A stretch of DNA of 29,741 nucleotides from the NCBI GenBank assembly GCA_964564305.1, contig CAZMAM010000019.1, positions 1 to 29,741 on the forward strand, given 5' to 3'. The notes below the pieces were generated by a model, which worked only from the letters and a program-made list of their open reading frames with translations, made no database searches and had not been told where the DNA came from. Each line of letters opens with the position of its first letter. Within the stretch, counting starts at the first letter, position 1. The DNA comes from RGIG1959 sp964564305 (GTDB lineage: Bacteria > Bacillota > Clostridia > Oscillospirales > Acutalibacteraceae). Shown one piece after another: positions 1 through 8,703 of this stretch. The translations under genes and the position numbers were made by a program.

Positions 1-26
1 CTTGGTTCGGGTAATCCCGTTTCAGC

Positions 27-60
27 AAAACAGCCCGCGTAATGATACGCGGGCTGTTTT
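27..60. terminator. Bidirectional rho-independent terminator
   Basis: A perfect 15-bp stem (27-41 with 46-60, loop ATGA). The arms begin with AAAA and end with TTTT, so the hairpin can work in both directions. On the minus strand it lies about 110 bases past the DUF815 gene and probably ends that transcript. It may also end a plus-strand gene lying before the window. Confidence 0.85.
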
Positions 61-68
61 AAAAAAAA

Positions 69-85
69 GGTTTGTGCGGTGTTGC
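69..85 (+). repeat. Isolated end of the dispersed repeat family
   Basis: TTTGTGCGGTGTTGC at 71-85 matches exactly the 3' end of the repeat as read from the reverse complement of the copy at 13873-14045. The rest of the repeat is not visible beside it, because the terminator hairpin directly precedes it. It is either a remnant or a solo end. 86-169 holds nothing else recognisable. Confidence 0.5.
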
Positions 86-169
86 TTTAGTCATTACGGT
101 TACGAAAAAACCAACCGAACGAACCCTCGGGACGAAAAATATGCAGCAGGAAGAAGGGCAAAAGCAGGG

Positions 170-1381
170 TCACAGCGCTTCTCCCCGGGCGAGTCTTGCC
201 TGACAGTCGATGACGAACTGGCGGGCATAGCGCGGGGATCTTCCGCCCTTGGCAAGAGCCCAACGCTCGGCGGCGTCCAGCAGGAGGCTGCGATTGACCG
301 GCAAGTGCAAGTCGTCGGCCATTTGGGACACAATGCGCAAAAAATGTTCTTTATCTGGCATCAGGTAAGTGAGTGTAATACCGAACCGGTCGGAAAGTGA
401 AACCGATTCCTGAATGGTATCCGCCTGATGAATATCGTCCCCGTCCCGGTCGGAAAAATTTTCTTTGAGCAAATGGCGACGATTAGAGGTAGCGTACAGC
501 AACACATTGGCAGGTTTTGCGGCAATTCCGCCTTCGAGTACTGCTTTTAAGGCGGAAAAGCTGTCGTCCCCCGCGGTAAAAGATAAATCGTCAATGAACA
601 CGATAAACTTCATGGGGAGTGCGGCCAGCCGGTCGGTCAGTATCGGAAGTTCATTTAAAAAAGCTTTGGGTACTTCAATCATGCGCAACCCTCTGTCGGC
701 ATACGCATTGAGAAGCGCTTTAACGGTAGAGGATTTTCCCGTTCCGCGATCGCCGTAAAACAGCAGGTTATTGGCTTGAAAACCGTTTAAGAACGCTTCG
801 GTATTGCGTATGGCCGTTTGGCGCTGTACGGTGTATTCTTTTAAATCGGAAAGGGAGATCGTATCCGGATGCTCCACCGGCGTGCAGGCGCCCGATCGCC
901 ACAGAAATGCCCGGTAAACCGAAAAGTCACCGCATCCGCGTTGCTGATGGTAGTCTTTCAGCTCATTCAGGCAGTTTCCCCAATCGGGTTTATCCAGCGG
1001 GGCGTCTGCGGGATCGTTGGGAAACGGGGGAAGACCTTTTTCGCAGACGTCCGGAGCAATTGCGCAAGCCTGCGACAGGGCGGAAAGATCCCGCGCCGCC
1101 ATGGCGCATAAGGTTTCATCAGGAAACGCACCGCCGGCGCAAGCGAGGGTAAAAGGATTTTCATCCCGCAACACCTCTGTTGCGATGGCTTTTGTCAAAC
1201 TGTGCGGAGCGGGGGATTTTGCCAAAACAGCGCAAAGTTCCCCGTATGCGGCGTCGGCTTCCTGCCCGCCCGTTTGCAAAAGAGCGGTCAGTGCACCGAC
1301 CGCAGGTTTTTTCAGCAATCCTCGGTATACGCCAAGAGCGTTTAATTTTTGTGCCGTGCCGAGTAATTCTTGATTACGCAT
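170..1381 (-). CDS. DUF815-family AAA ATPase
   Basis: A 403-residue P-loop ATPase of the DUF815 family. Walker A is GDRGTGKS at residues 210-217, Walker B is FIVFIDD at 259-265, and a sensor-1-like stretch YATSNRRHL follows. The first 170 residues are the variable helical N-terminal region of this family. The ATPase half has the family's dispersed acidic and arginine-rich segment (ENFSDRDGDD) and ends in an arginine-rich helix. The start is ATG with AAAGGTG five bases upstream. Members are soluble AAA proteins of unknown substrate; no cellular role has been assigned that I can cite. It lies 75 bases after the DUF4364 gene on the same strand, with no clear terminator between them, so the two are probably co-transcribed. 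Family assignment is firm; function is open. Confidence 0.9.
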   Translation of the reverse strand: MRNQELLGTAQKLNALGVYRGLLKKPAVGALTALLQTGGQEADAAYGELCAVLAKSPAPHSLTKAIATEVLRDENPFTLACAGGAFPDETLCAMAARDLSALSQACAIAPDVCEKGLPPFPNDPADAPLDKPDWGNCLNELKDYHQQRGCGDFSVYRAFLWRSGACTPVEHPDTISLSDLKEYTVQRQTAIRNTEAFLNGFQANNLLFYGDRGTGKSSTVKALLNAYADRGLRMIEVPKAFLNELPILTDRLAALPMKFIVFIDDLSFTAGDDSFSALKAVLEGGIAAKPANVLLYATSNRRHLLKENFSDRDGDDIHQADTIQESVSLSDRFGITLTYLMPDKEHFLRIVSQMADDLHLPVNRSLLLDAAERWALAKGGRSPRYARQFVIDCQARLARGEAL

Positions 1382-1456
1382 AAACGCACCTTTCGGGATG
1401 CACCAAGCTTTATCACCGGCGTTGTTGTTACAGGAACCGTCAATATTACCTGACCT

Positions 1457-2056
1457 TCAATAATGCAATTCCAGAATGGTTCGGGTGCCGAATGTTTTGG
1501 CCGTGGCCTCCCCTGCCAGCAGAGAAATGAGCAGACGGTAAACCGAGGCAGGATCGTCCAGGAAGCGTTCCTTGATCAACTGTGCCTGCATGGTGTCCGC
1601 AACCCTGAGCGATACGGACATCATGGGATGATCTGTTCGGTCAATGGCACAGGTCACCGAAACGCCTCCTTCTTCTAAGGGCTCAATGTCCACACGGTAT
1701 TCCCGCTCTTTTTTTCGGCGGGCAAGCAGACGAAGCGCCGCTTCCACGGAGCGTTCCCGTAAGGTAAACGGAATTTGGGAAGTCAGGGCGGCGGAAGCCT
1801 CTTTTCCGACAGCCGTCAGTATCAGGCGCCCATCTTCGTCTTCAAGCAGGTTTCCCAGCCGGATCAATTCGTCTATGGCGGCCTCGGTTTCAAAATAATT
1901 TGCCATTCCTTCGGCGGTGATGATCTGTACCACCGTATCGCGGGTCATCGGTTCGTCAACGCCGGAAAGCATATAACATACCAGTACCCGTATGGCAGAA
2001 GAGTTCAGCAATCCGCCGGGTTCTACTCCCTGTGAAAATGCGTTATTTTCCCACAC
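1457..2056 (-). CDS. DUF4364-family protein (winged-helix-like)
   Basis: Recognised as DUF4364, a family typical of Clostridia. The N-terminal half (FSQGVEPGGLLNSSAIRVL and the helices after it) resembles a winged-helix DNA-binding fold, with a predicted wing around EDEDGRLILTAVG. The C-terminal half is a small alpha/beta region (YRVDIEPLEEGGVSVTCAI). I chose the GTG at 2056 because family members start just before the F(S/T)xGVxxGGL motif; GGCGG lies about nine bases upstream. In-frame alternatives are ATG at 2086 and TTG at 2125, the latter without a ribosome site. The name implies nothing about function; a transcriptional regulator is a guess from the fold. It sits between the RING/DUF2628 gene and the DUF815 gene on the same strand. 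Confidence 0.82.
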   Translation of the reverse strand: MWENNAFSQGVEPGGLLNSSAIRVLVCYMLSGVDEPMTRDTVVQIITAEGMANYFETEAAIDELIRLGNLLEDEDGRLILTAVGKEASAALTSQIPFTLRERSVEAALRLLARRKKEREYRVDIEPLEEGGVSVTCAIDRTDHPMMSVSLRVADTMQAQLIKERFLDDPASVYRLLISLLAGEATAKTFGTRTILELHY

Positions 2057-2170
2057 GGTTTTCCGCCGCCTTTCCTTTTCCGGCATTTCTCGATGATCAT
2101 GTTTTGTTTTTCGTTTTTTGCACAAAGCGGTTATTTGCGCAGAGCGGTAATCGGTGAAATTGTCAGCGCA

Positions 2171-3220
2171 TTACAGAAAGGCAAACAAGATCATCATGGG
2201 CACAATTTGTGCGCACATATAACTGAGAAAACTCAGCGCAATGGAAGTTCCTCCTGTCATGGGCAGACGCGTGCGGTAGCCGACAGGATCTGCCGAGCGC
2301 GCTTTGCGCACGCGGGATACGCAATGCCGCATATACAGCCGGTTCCCGAAAACGCCAAACACCACCCGGAGCAAAAGCTCGGTGATGCCGAACATCATCA
2401 CCAGTGCCAAAATCAGTGTTCCGTTCGGCCCGGAGAGGATAGTGTTCATCACATTGAACATCGCGGCATAACTTTCCTGATTCAAGGCCTCCGCAAACAC
2501 TAAATTCATCATTACCGTTTGTGTCATCTCAAACAGGAGCATCAGGATACCGATAAGATACTGTTTGCGGTACATCAGCCAGTAGGAAGGAATCAGAAAA
2601 GCCGGCCAGTTCCAAGACGCGCGGGATCCTTCCCGGTGCATCTTGGAAAAACGCGGAACATAATACGGGGCGTTTGGCCCGACGATGGCTGCGAGATCTT
2701 CCGCCGTTTCGCCGTCGATGATTTCGTTGCTCGGTACACCGCCGCAAGGATCGGCAAAGGGAGAACGAAACGGTGCGTATTCGCTGTACGGTCCGGGCCC
2801 AGGGCCGTAAGGATTATACGGATTGCCGTTTGGCGGCGTATACGTTCCGTTTGGGGGCGGCGGATAAGGGCCGTTGTTCATCGGTGGAACATACGCCCCG
2901 TTCGGAGGAGGCTGATTGGGGGCAGATCGCCACGTATCGGTATGCAGTTCTCTGCCGCAATGACTGCAGAATTCCGCGTGAGCGGGGTTCTGTGCGCCGC
3001 AGTTTGGGCAGCGGTTGGTCTTTTCTTCTCCCCCGGTAAACGATTGCGCCCGGGTCCACTGCCGCGGAGTCCCGTGATCCTCAGCATAGGCACATCGGTT
3101 TTCTTTTTGCCAGCAGGCTCGGTGGTGCGGCGCACCGCATTCCGGGCAGGCGACAATGTCATCCGTTTCCAGGAACGTTTTCCCGCAAACGGGGCAGGAC
3201 ATTCCTTCATAAAAGAACAT
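2171..3220 (-). CDS. RING-type/zinc-ribbon DUF2628 membrane protein
   Basis: A three-part protein of about 349 residues. First is a treble-clef/RING-like zinc domain (CPVC at 9-12, then CPEC, HHRAC and a later Cys), of the prokaryotic RF-1 type. Next comes a zinc ribbon (CPNC...CSHC). A linker of about 80 residues rich in Pro, Gly, Asn and Tyr (repeats like PPPNGTY) follows, then a DUF2628-like membrane region with a WNWPAFLIPSYWLMYRK motif and three or four hydrophobic helices to the C-terminus. The start is uncertain: ATG at 3220 has GGGAG 13 bases upstream, and the frame stays open to 3277. Membrane proteins with cytosolic zinc ribbons are common in Clostridia; their role is unknown. The gene begins a minus-strand run with DUF4364 and DUF815. 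Confidence 0.82.
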   Translation of the reverse strand: MFFYEGMSCPVCGKTFLETDDIVACPECGAPHHRACWQKENRCAYAEDHGTPRQWTRAQSFTGGEEKTNRCPNCGAQNPAHAEFCSHCGRELHTDTWRSAPNQPPPNGAYVPPMNNGPYPPPPNGTYTPPNGNPYNPYGPGPGPYSEYAPFRSPFADPCGGVPSNEIIDGETAEDLAAIVGPNAPYYVPRFSKMHREGSRASWNWPAFLIPSYWLMYRKQYLIGILMLLFEMTQTVMMNLVFAEALNQESYAAMFNVMNTILSGPNGTLILALVMMFGITELLLRVVFGVFGNRLYMRHCVSRVRKARSADPVGYRTRLPMTGGTSIALSFLSYMCAQIVPMMILFAFL

Positions 3221-3277
3221 AAACGCTTTGCATCTCCCGTTCGTAAATATGGGCATTACAGCCATTTCGGTAAGCAC

Positions 3278-3538
3278 TGTGTCGACTCGGTTATATCATT
3301 GGCGGTGCATTTAGCGCTAAGACAATGACGCACAAAAAATGGCCGCGCACATTTGGCAGAGGAACCGCCCGCCTTGTATGCGGGGCGGTATGTTCTTATT
3401 GTATGCATTTTCGCAAAAATATGCAAGTGAAGGAAAAAAGGATTTAAAAAAAATTTACCATTTGTGTACGCTTTTGCGTTGCAAAATATTTGTGGCATGC
3501 TTTCGTGTTTGGAAGGCCGACCGCGATGAAAACGGCGG
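3278..3538. other. Non-coding part of the divergent intergenic gap
   Basis: No convincing gene. It holds a GC-rich imperfect hairpin (ACCGCCC near 3365 with GGGCGGT near 3385) and an AT-rich stretch at 3430-3460. Weak candidate promoter elements for the minus-strand zinc-ribbon gene lie around 3285-3330 (TATAAC read on the minus strand), with poor spacing to any -35. Confidence 0.4.
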
Positions 3539-3567
3539 TTGCCTTTTTGCCGTGAATTTCGTATAAT
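3539..3567 (+). promoter_or_regulatory. Sigma-A promoter upstream of murD
   Basis: TTGCCT (3539-3544), a 17-base spacer and a perfect TATAAT (3562-3567). It points toward murD, 219 bases downstream. The leader would run through the repeat copy at 3568-3691 and the short inverted repeat at 3712-3772. Confidence 0.7.
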
Positions 3568-3691
3568 ACAAGAGTACCGCATAGAAATTGGGTGCACAGA
3601 AAGCGGCAGGCAGATTTTTGCAATATATGCCGGAAAAGACGCAAGTCGCTTGGCAGGCTTGCGCGGGATTGGGTCTTTGTGCGGTGATGCC
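3568..3691 (+). repeat. Dispersed repeat, copy with internal deletion
   Basis: The left end (AGTACCGCATAGAAATTGGG, then TGCA) and the right end (GGTCTTTGTGCGGTGATGCC) align with the reverse complement of the copy at 13873-14045. The inner block GGAAAAGACGCAAG...GGCAGG also aligns. About 50 bases of the centre are missing. The copy lies in the predicted murD leader. Confidence 0.7.
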
Positions 3692-3711
3692 TAAACAAAA
3701 CGCTTCTTTGA

Positions 3712-3772
3712 GGCAGCATCATACAAAGACGGTTGTATAGGCGGAAACGGGCCTTGCTTTATATAGTGTTGC
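3712..3772. repeat. Short end-to-end inverted repeat related to the dispersed family
   Basis: The left arm GGCAGCATCATACAAAGACGG resembles the family terminus GGCAACACCGCACAAAGACC. The right arm CTTTATATAGTGTTGC resembles the opposite terminus CTTTGTGCGGTGTTGC. Only about 25 bases separate them, so this may be a miniature derivative. It ends just before the murD ribosome site. Confidence 0.45.
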
Positions 3773-3785
3773 TCAAAGGGAAAGG

Positions 3786-5171
3786 ATGGCGGCTATGTGG
3801 CCGAAAGAGGCTTTTTGGAATTATCTGCGCGGGAGAAAGGTTGCCGTGTGCGGTATCGGACGAAACAATACCCCGGTTGTAGGGCAATTTCTCGATCATG
3901 GCGCTCAGGTCATTGCCTGTGACCGCCGCGAGAGAAGTGAACTCGGGAAAACCGCGGAGGATTTGGAAAGCGCCGGCGCCGAGCTTTGCCTTGGGAAGCC
4001 GTATCTTTCCCGTCTAGACGAAGTGGATTTGATTCTGCGCACTCCCGGCATGAAGCCGTATTTGCCTCCCTTTATGCAGGCGCGGGAAAAAGGTATTCCG
4101 GTGACTTCCGAGATGGAGATATTTTTTTCTCTCTGTCCGGCGCCGATTTACGCCGTAACGGGATCAGACGGTAAGACCACCACCACTACCATTATTGCGG
4201 GTCTTTTGGAAAACGCCGGGAAAACCGTCTGGCTGGGGGGCAATATCGGAAGGCCCCTTTTGCCGCTGATCGATAATATTGCCGAACACGACGTGGCTGT
4301 GGTGGAGCTTTCCAGTTTTCAACTGACTATGATGACCCAAAGTCCTCATGTAGCGGTGGTGACCAATGTCGCGCCAAACCATCTCGATTGGCATACCGAT
4401 ATGGCGGAATACATTTCGGCAAAACGGAATTTGGTTGCTTTTCAGCGCCCCGGCGACCGTGCGGTACTCAATGCCGATAATCCGATTGCCGCGTCTTTCG
4501 CGCAGGCGACTCGGGCTGACTTGTTCTTTTTTTCGAGGCTTTCCGAGCAACAGGGATGCTGGTTAAGAAAGGACGGCATGATTTGTTATTCTGCGGGCGG
4601 CATTACGCGGGAAATCTTTCCTGCTGCGGAAATTCGGCTGCCCGGAAATCACAATTTGGAAAATTACCTTGCCGCTTTCACCGCCGTATGGGGGGAAGTC
4701 AATTCCGAAATTATGGCCGAATACGCACGTACCTTTCGCGGGGTGAAGCATCGGTGCGAATTGGTGAGAGAACGCCGCGGTGTGCAGTGGTATAACGATT
4801 CTATCGGAACCAGTCCTTCCCGCACCGTTGCCGGATTAAACGCTTTCGACCGCAAAGTGATTTTAATTGCCGGAGGGTACGACAAACATATTCCGTATGA
4901 ACCTTTGGGCGAGGCCGCGGCAAGAACGGTTAAAGCGGCCATACTGACAGGCGATACCGCCGACGCGATAGAAATGGCGATACGGGCGTATTCGGCCGTG
5001 CCTGTTTTTCGCGTCGGCGGCATGGAAGAAGCGGTGCGCAAAGCCGATGAATTGGCGCACGACGAAGATATAGTTTTTTTATCTCCTGCGTCGGCAAGTT
5101 TTGACCGTTACCGCAATTTTGAGGAGCGCGGAGAACATTTTATCCGATGTGTTCGTGCGCTCCCGGAATAA
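3786..5171 (+). CDS. murD: UDP-N-acetylmuramoyl-L-alanine--D-glutamate ligase
   Basis: MurD adds D-glutamate to UDP-MurNAc-L-Ala with ATP in the cytoplasmic stage of peptidoglycan synthesis. At 461 aa the length is normal. The N-terminal Rossmann domain begins VAVCGIGRNNTP. The ATP-binding loop is GSDGKTTTT at residues 126-134. The Mur ligase centre includes VELSSFQL, PNHLDWH and EYISAKRNL, whose lysine is expected to be carbamylated. The C-terminal domain has YNDSIGTSPSRT and ILIAGGYDKHIPYEPL, both typical of MurD rather than MurC/E/F. Two starts are possible: ATG at 3786 (AGGG five bases upstream) and ATG at 3795 (AAGGA eight bases upstream, the better spacing). It stands alone rather than in a dcw cluster, with its own promoter at 3539. 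Confidence 0.97.
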   Translation: MAAMWPKEAFWNYLRGRKVAVCGIGRNNTPVVGQFLDHGAQVIACDRRERSELGKTAEDLESAGAELCLGKPYLSRLDEVDLILRTPGMKPYLPPFMQAREKGIPVTSEMEIFFSLCPAPIYAVTGSDGKTTTTTIIAGLLENAGKTVWLGGNIGRPLLPLIDNIAEHDVAVVELSSFQLTMMTQSPHVAVVTNVAPNHLDWHTDMAEYISAKRNLVAFQRPGDRAVLNADNPIAASFAQATRADLFFFSRLSEQQGCWLRKDGMICYSAGGITREIFPAAEIRLPGNHNLENYLAAFTAVWGEVNSEIMAEYARTFRGVKHRCELVRERRGVQWYNDSIGTSPSRTVAGLNAFDRKVILIAGGYDKHIPYEPLGEAAARTVKAAILTGDTADAIEMAIRAYSAVPVFRVGGMEEAVRKADELAHDEDIVFLSPASASFDRYRNFEERGEHFIRCVRALPE

Positions 5172-5183
5172 TCGGAATATTCG

Positions 5184-5200
5184 GGATTGCGCGGCAATCC
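5184..5200. terminator. Compact hairpin between convergent murD and the kinase gene
   Basis: GGATTGC (5184-5190), loop GCG, GCAATCC (5194-5200), filling the 29-base gap between the stop codons of two convergent genes. Neither side has a strong T-run, so termination efficiency is uncertain. Confidence 0.45.
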
Positions 5201-5950
5201 TTATTCGTAATCCGCGATATTGGCCCAGCGAAGCAACAGATCGCGTTCTTCCGGTTTGCCCTTGACCGATTGAGAAGCGGCGACAATCGGGAGCCATTGC
5301 TGCACGTATTGTATAGCGGTGTCGCTTTTCTGGCAAAAGAGTTTCATATACCGTCTTGCGGCGTCTTCATCCTCGGCAAGCCAAAACAGCAGATAGGTTC
5401 TGGCGGCGTCGGCGGAAGCGTTGCCCTGTGTGGCATGCGCCCAATCGAGGATGTACGCTTTGTCTTTCGGGGTGATGATGACATTGCTCGGGTTAAAATC
5501 GCCGTGGCAGACTTTATTGTGCCTGGGCATACCGGCTAGGCGTGTATGCAGTTCATATCGGCAGGTGGCGTCCAGATCCGCCTGACTGATTTTGCGCTGC
5601 ATTTTATCGGTGAGATTGTTGAGCATCGGGGCTTTTTTGCTGTGAATTTCGAGCTGGATATCCACCAGTCGGGAAAGGTATTCGTCCTCCTTTTCGGGAT
5701 GTTCCCGCATCAGGGACGAAAGAGTCACTCCTTCGATATATTCGGTGACGATTGCCCATTTTCCTTCGATTTTGGTGACTTCCAACACATGGGGAACCGG
5801 CAGATCGGTCTCTTCGATTCGCGCCAGATTTAACGCTTCATTGAGAATATCCGCCTTGGAAAAATTTTCGTCAAAGACTTTGATTGCCCTGTCGCCGTCG
5901 CGGTATACTTTTTTTTGCGGACGGACCGCAATTACCGTATCCAATTTCAT
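5201..5950 (-). CDS. APH/choline-kinase-fold phosphotransferase
   Basis: A 249-residue protein of the aminoglycoside-phosphotransferase/choline-kinase superfamily. The N-lobe carries the ATP-binding lysine region (RAIKVFDE). The hinge is IVTEYIEGVTL. The catalytic motif is HGDFNPSNVI and the metal-binding motif is ILDWAHA. The start is ATG at 5950, preceded by GGGAGGGAAACAAA, a strong ribosome site eight bases away. The adhE stop overlaps it as ATGA, so translation is probably coupled to adhE. The substrate cannot be told from the sequence. Resistance to aminoglycosides should not be assumed: many chromosomal relatives in Clostridia phosphorylate small metabolites or have unknown targets. The superfamily is firm; the pairing with adhE is the interesting clue. 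Confidence 0.85.
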   Translation of the reverse strand: MKLDTVIAVRPQKKVYRDGDRAIKVFDENFSKADILNEALNLARIEETDLPVPHVLEVTKIEGKWAIVTEYIEGVTLSSLMREHPEKEDEYLSRLVDIQLEIHSKKAPMLNNLTDKMQRKISQADLDATCRYELHTRLAGMPRHNKVCHGDFNPSNVIITPKDKAYILDWAHATQGNASADAARTYLLFWLAEDEDAARRYMKLFCQKSDTAIQYVQQWLPIVAASQSVKGKPEERDLLLRWANIADYE

Positions 5951-8568
5951 TTTGTTTCCCTCCCTGACTGCTGATTGCCGTAGTAAGCGTTCAGATACAT
6001 TTGCCGGATTTCCCTTATCAGCGGATAACGTGGATTGGCGCCGGTGCATTGATCGTCAAATGCCTGCTCGCTCATCTCGTCGAGTGTGTCCAAAAAGACT
6101 TTTTCTTCAATACCGTATTCCGCTATGGAGGATTTAATGCCGATTTTCTGTTTCAAATTATCTATGGCGCCGATTAAAGCGTCCAACTTTTGCTCATCGG
6201 TATCTCCCGAAAGTCCCATTGCACTGGCAAATTCCGCGTACCGCGCCAAAGTGTGCGGATGGTCATACTGCGGGAATGTCCCCATTTTTGCGGGTGTTTC
6301 GCTGGCGTTGTAGCGCAGCACTTCATCGATCATCAGCGCGTTTGCTATACCGTGGGGAAGATGATGAAACGCGCCCAGTTTATGTGCCATTGAGTGGCAT
6401 ACGCCCAAAAAGGCGTTGGCAAACGCCATACCTGCCATGGTGGAGGCATTCGCCATTTTTTCTCTGGCTAGAACGTCTTTTTCTCCGTTGTCGTATGCGC
6501 GGGGCAGATAAGTGAATATCAACTGAGCGGCGTGAATGGCAAGGCCGTCGGTGAAATCGGTCGCCATCATGGAAGCGTACGCTTCCAGTGCGTGGGTGAG
6601 CGCGTCGATACCGGAGGCGGCGGTGAGTCCTTTGGGTTGTCCCATCATAAAATCGGTGTCGACGATTGCCATATTCGGCATCAGTTCATAATCGGCAAGC
6701 GGATATTTAATGCCGGAGTCGCTGTCGGTGATTACCGCAAAAGGAGTTACTTCCGAACCTGTTCCGGAAGAAGTGGGAATGGCTACGAACATCGCCTTTT
6801 CTCCCATTTTGGGGAAGGTGTATATTCGCTTGCGAATGTCCATAAACCGCATGGCCATATCCGCAAAGTCCGTTTGCGGGTGTTCGTACAGCACCCACAT
6901 GATTTTTGCCGCGTCCATCGCGGATCCGCCCCCAATGGCAATGATGCAGTCCGGCGCAAAAGAGGTCATCATTTTCGCACCTTCTTTGGCGCAGTCGAGG
7001 GTCGGATCCGGAGCAATATCAAAGAAGCAGGCATGCCGGATACCCATTTCGTCCAGCGCTCGGGTCACCGGGTTCAGACAGCCGCTGTGGTAAAGAAACG
7101 CATCCGTTACCAGAAATACGCGCTTTTTATCCGCCAAATCTTTCAGTGCCTCACTCAGGCACCCTTTTTTTATAAAAACTTTGGATGGTGTGCGGAACCA
7201 GAGCATATTTTCTCTCCTTTCGGCAACGGTTTTGATATTCAGCAAGTGGCGCACACCCACATTTTCGGAGACCGAGTTTCCGCCCCAGCTTCCGCATCCC
7301 AGCGTCAGGGATGGGGGCAGACGGAAATTATACAAATCACCGATACCGCCGTGGGAGGATGGCGTGTTAATGAGAATTCGGCAGGTTTTCATCCGCTCGC
7401 GAAAAACGGCGATTTTTTCCTGTTGGTCGGGATCAATATACAGGGACGAAGTATGCCCGTATCCGCCGTCCGCTATGAGACGATCCGCCTTATTGAGCGC
7501 ATCGTCAAAAGACGTCGCCTTGACCATTGCCAGCACGGGAGAAAGCTTTTCGTGGGCAAATTCTTCGGAGAGATCCACTTTCTCTATTTCGCCGATCAGA
7601 ATTTTGGTATTCGGAGGTACCGATATTCCCGAAAGAACGGCAATGGTATGCGCCGATTGGCCGACAATTTTTGCATTAAGTGCGCCGTTGATGATGATGG
7701 TGTGTCGCACTTTATCGAGTTCTTCCGGATTCAGAAAAACGCATCCCCGTTCGGCAAATTCTGCTTTGACTTTTTCATACACGGAAGATAGCACAATCAC
7801 CGATTGCTCCGATGCACAAATCATACCGTTGTCGAATGTTTTGGAATGAATAATCGAATTGACGGCCAAGGTGATATCCGCTGTGTCGTCGATAATGGCG
7901 GGGGTATTGCCCGCGCCCACGCCCAAAGCGGGCTTTCCGCTGGAATATGCCGCGCGAACCATGCCCGGCCCTCCGGTGGCGAGAATGAGATCCGCTTCTT
8001 TCATGACGGTATTGGTCAGTTCCAAAGAGGGTACGTCTATCCAGTCGATGATGCCTTCGGGCGCGCCCGCTTGCACCGCCGCTTCCAACACCGTTTGGGC
8101 TGCCGCCGCCGTGCAGTTCTTTGCGCGGGGATGCGGACTGATGATGATTGCGTTACGAGTTTTCAGCGCCAAAAGCGTTTTAAAAATTGTGGTTGAAGTG
8201 GGGTTGGTGGTGGGAATGACTGCCGCAATGACGCCGATGGGTTCCGCAATGCGTCGGTACCCTGCTGCCTCGTCTTCTTCAATGACTCCGCAGGTTTTGG
8301 TGTGCGCGTAGGCATGGTAGATATTTTCCGACGCGTAGTGATTTTTAATAACTTTGTCTTCCACTACGCCCATACCCGCTTCCTTTACCGCCATTTTGGC
8401 AAGCGGAATGCGTTGCCGATCGGCGGCAATGGCTGCGGCGCGGAAGATGATATCTACCTGTTCCTGCGAATAGGAGGCGAACTGCTTTTGTGCCCGGCGA
8501 ACGCGTTCAAGAGCATGATTCAGTTTTTCCACCGTATCAATCGGTTCTCGGCAAAAGGATTCGGACAT
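5947..8568 (-). CDS. adhE: Bifunctional acetaldehyde-CoA/alcohol dehydrogenase
   Basis: AdhE reduces acetyl-CoA to acetaldehyde and then to ethanol, using two NADH, and forms filaments (spirosomes) in known members. At 873 aa it is full length. The N-terminal aldehyde dehydrogenase domain has IPTTNPTSTTIFK, ATGGPGMVRAAYSSGKPALG (198-217), GVGAGNTP and catalytic Cys251 in NGMICASEQ. The C-terminal iron-dependent alcohol dehydrogenase has the nucleotide motif IAIGGGSAMDAAK and the metal-ligand region SGIDALTHALEAY...CHSMAHKLGAFHHLPHG. The ATG at 8568 has AGGAG eight bases upstream. A promoter at 8704-8732 reads into it. TTGTGAAAA at 8808-8816 resembles half of a Rex (NADH-sensing) operator, but no second half is visible. 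The 3' end overlaps the kinase gene by four bases. Confidence 0.97.
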   Translation of the reverse strand: MSESFCREPIDTVEKLNHALERVRRAQKQFASYSQEQVDIIFRAAAIAADRQRIPLAKMAVKEAGMGVVEDKVIKNHYASENIYHAYAHTKTCGVIEEDEAAGYRRIAEPIGVIAAVIPTTNPTSTTIFKTLLALKTRNAIIISPHPRAKNCTAAAAQTVLEAAVQAGAPEGIIDWIDVPSLELTNTVMKEADLILATGGPGMVRAAYSSGKPALGVGAGNTPAIIDDTADITLAVNSIIHSKTFDNGMICASEQSVIVLSSVYEKVKAEFAERGCVFLNPEELDKVRHTIIINGALNAKIVGQSAHTIAVLSGISVPPNTKILIGEIEKVDLSEEFAHEKLSPVLAMVKATSFDDALNKADRLIADGGYGHTSSLYIDPDQQEKIAVFRERMKTCRILINTPSSHGGIGDLYNFRLPPSLTLGCGSWGGNSVSENVGVRHLLNIKTVAERRENMLWFRTPSKVFIKKGCLSEALKDLADKKRVFLVTDAFLYHSGCLNPVTRALDEMGIRHACFFDIAPDPTLDCAKEGAKMMTSFAPDCIIAIGGGSAMDAAKIMWVLYEHPQTDFADMAMRFMDIRKRIYTFPKMGEKAMFVAIPTSSGTGSEVTPFAVITDSDSGIKYPLADYELMPNMAIVDTDFMMGQPKGLTAASGIDALTHALEAYASMMATDFTDGLAIHAAQLIFTYLPRAYDNGEKDVLAREKMANASTMAGMAFANAFLGVCHSMAHKLGAFHHLPHGIANALMIDEVLRYNASETPAKMGTFPQYDHPHTLARYAEFASAMGLSGDTDEQKLDALIGAIDNLKQKIGIKSSIAEYGIEEKVFLDTLDEMSEQAFDDQCTGANPRYPLIREIRQMYLNAYYGNQQSGRETK

Positions 8569-8703
8569 TTTGACATCTCCTGTTCCGGCTGAGATTGTTT
8601 TTCGTGCTTCACGGCGCCGCCCGGTTAAAGCATTACCGCATCGGGATCGGTGAACGGTTATGCGCGTTTTTCGTGCGCACCCTGCCGCGGCGGCGCTGGT
8701 TCT

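Noticed and set aside
2..400. Plus-strand 132-codon frame at the window start
   Set aside because: It crosses the terminator, the repeat fragment and the end of the DUF815 gene in antisense; no coding signs.
6532..7791. Plus-strand 419-codon frame inside adhE
   Set aside because: Antisense shadow of adhE, rich in His/Arg/Gly and without recognisable domains.
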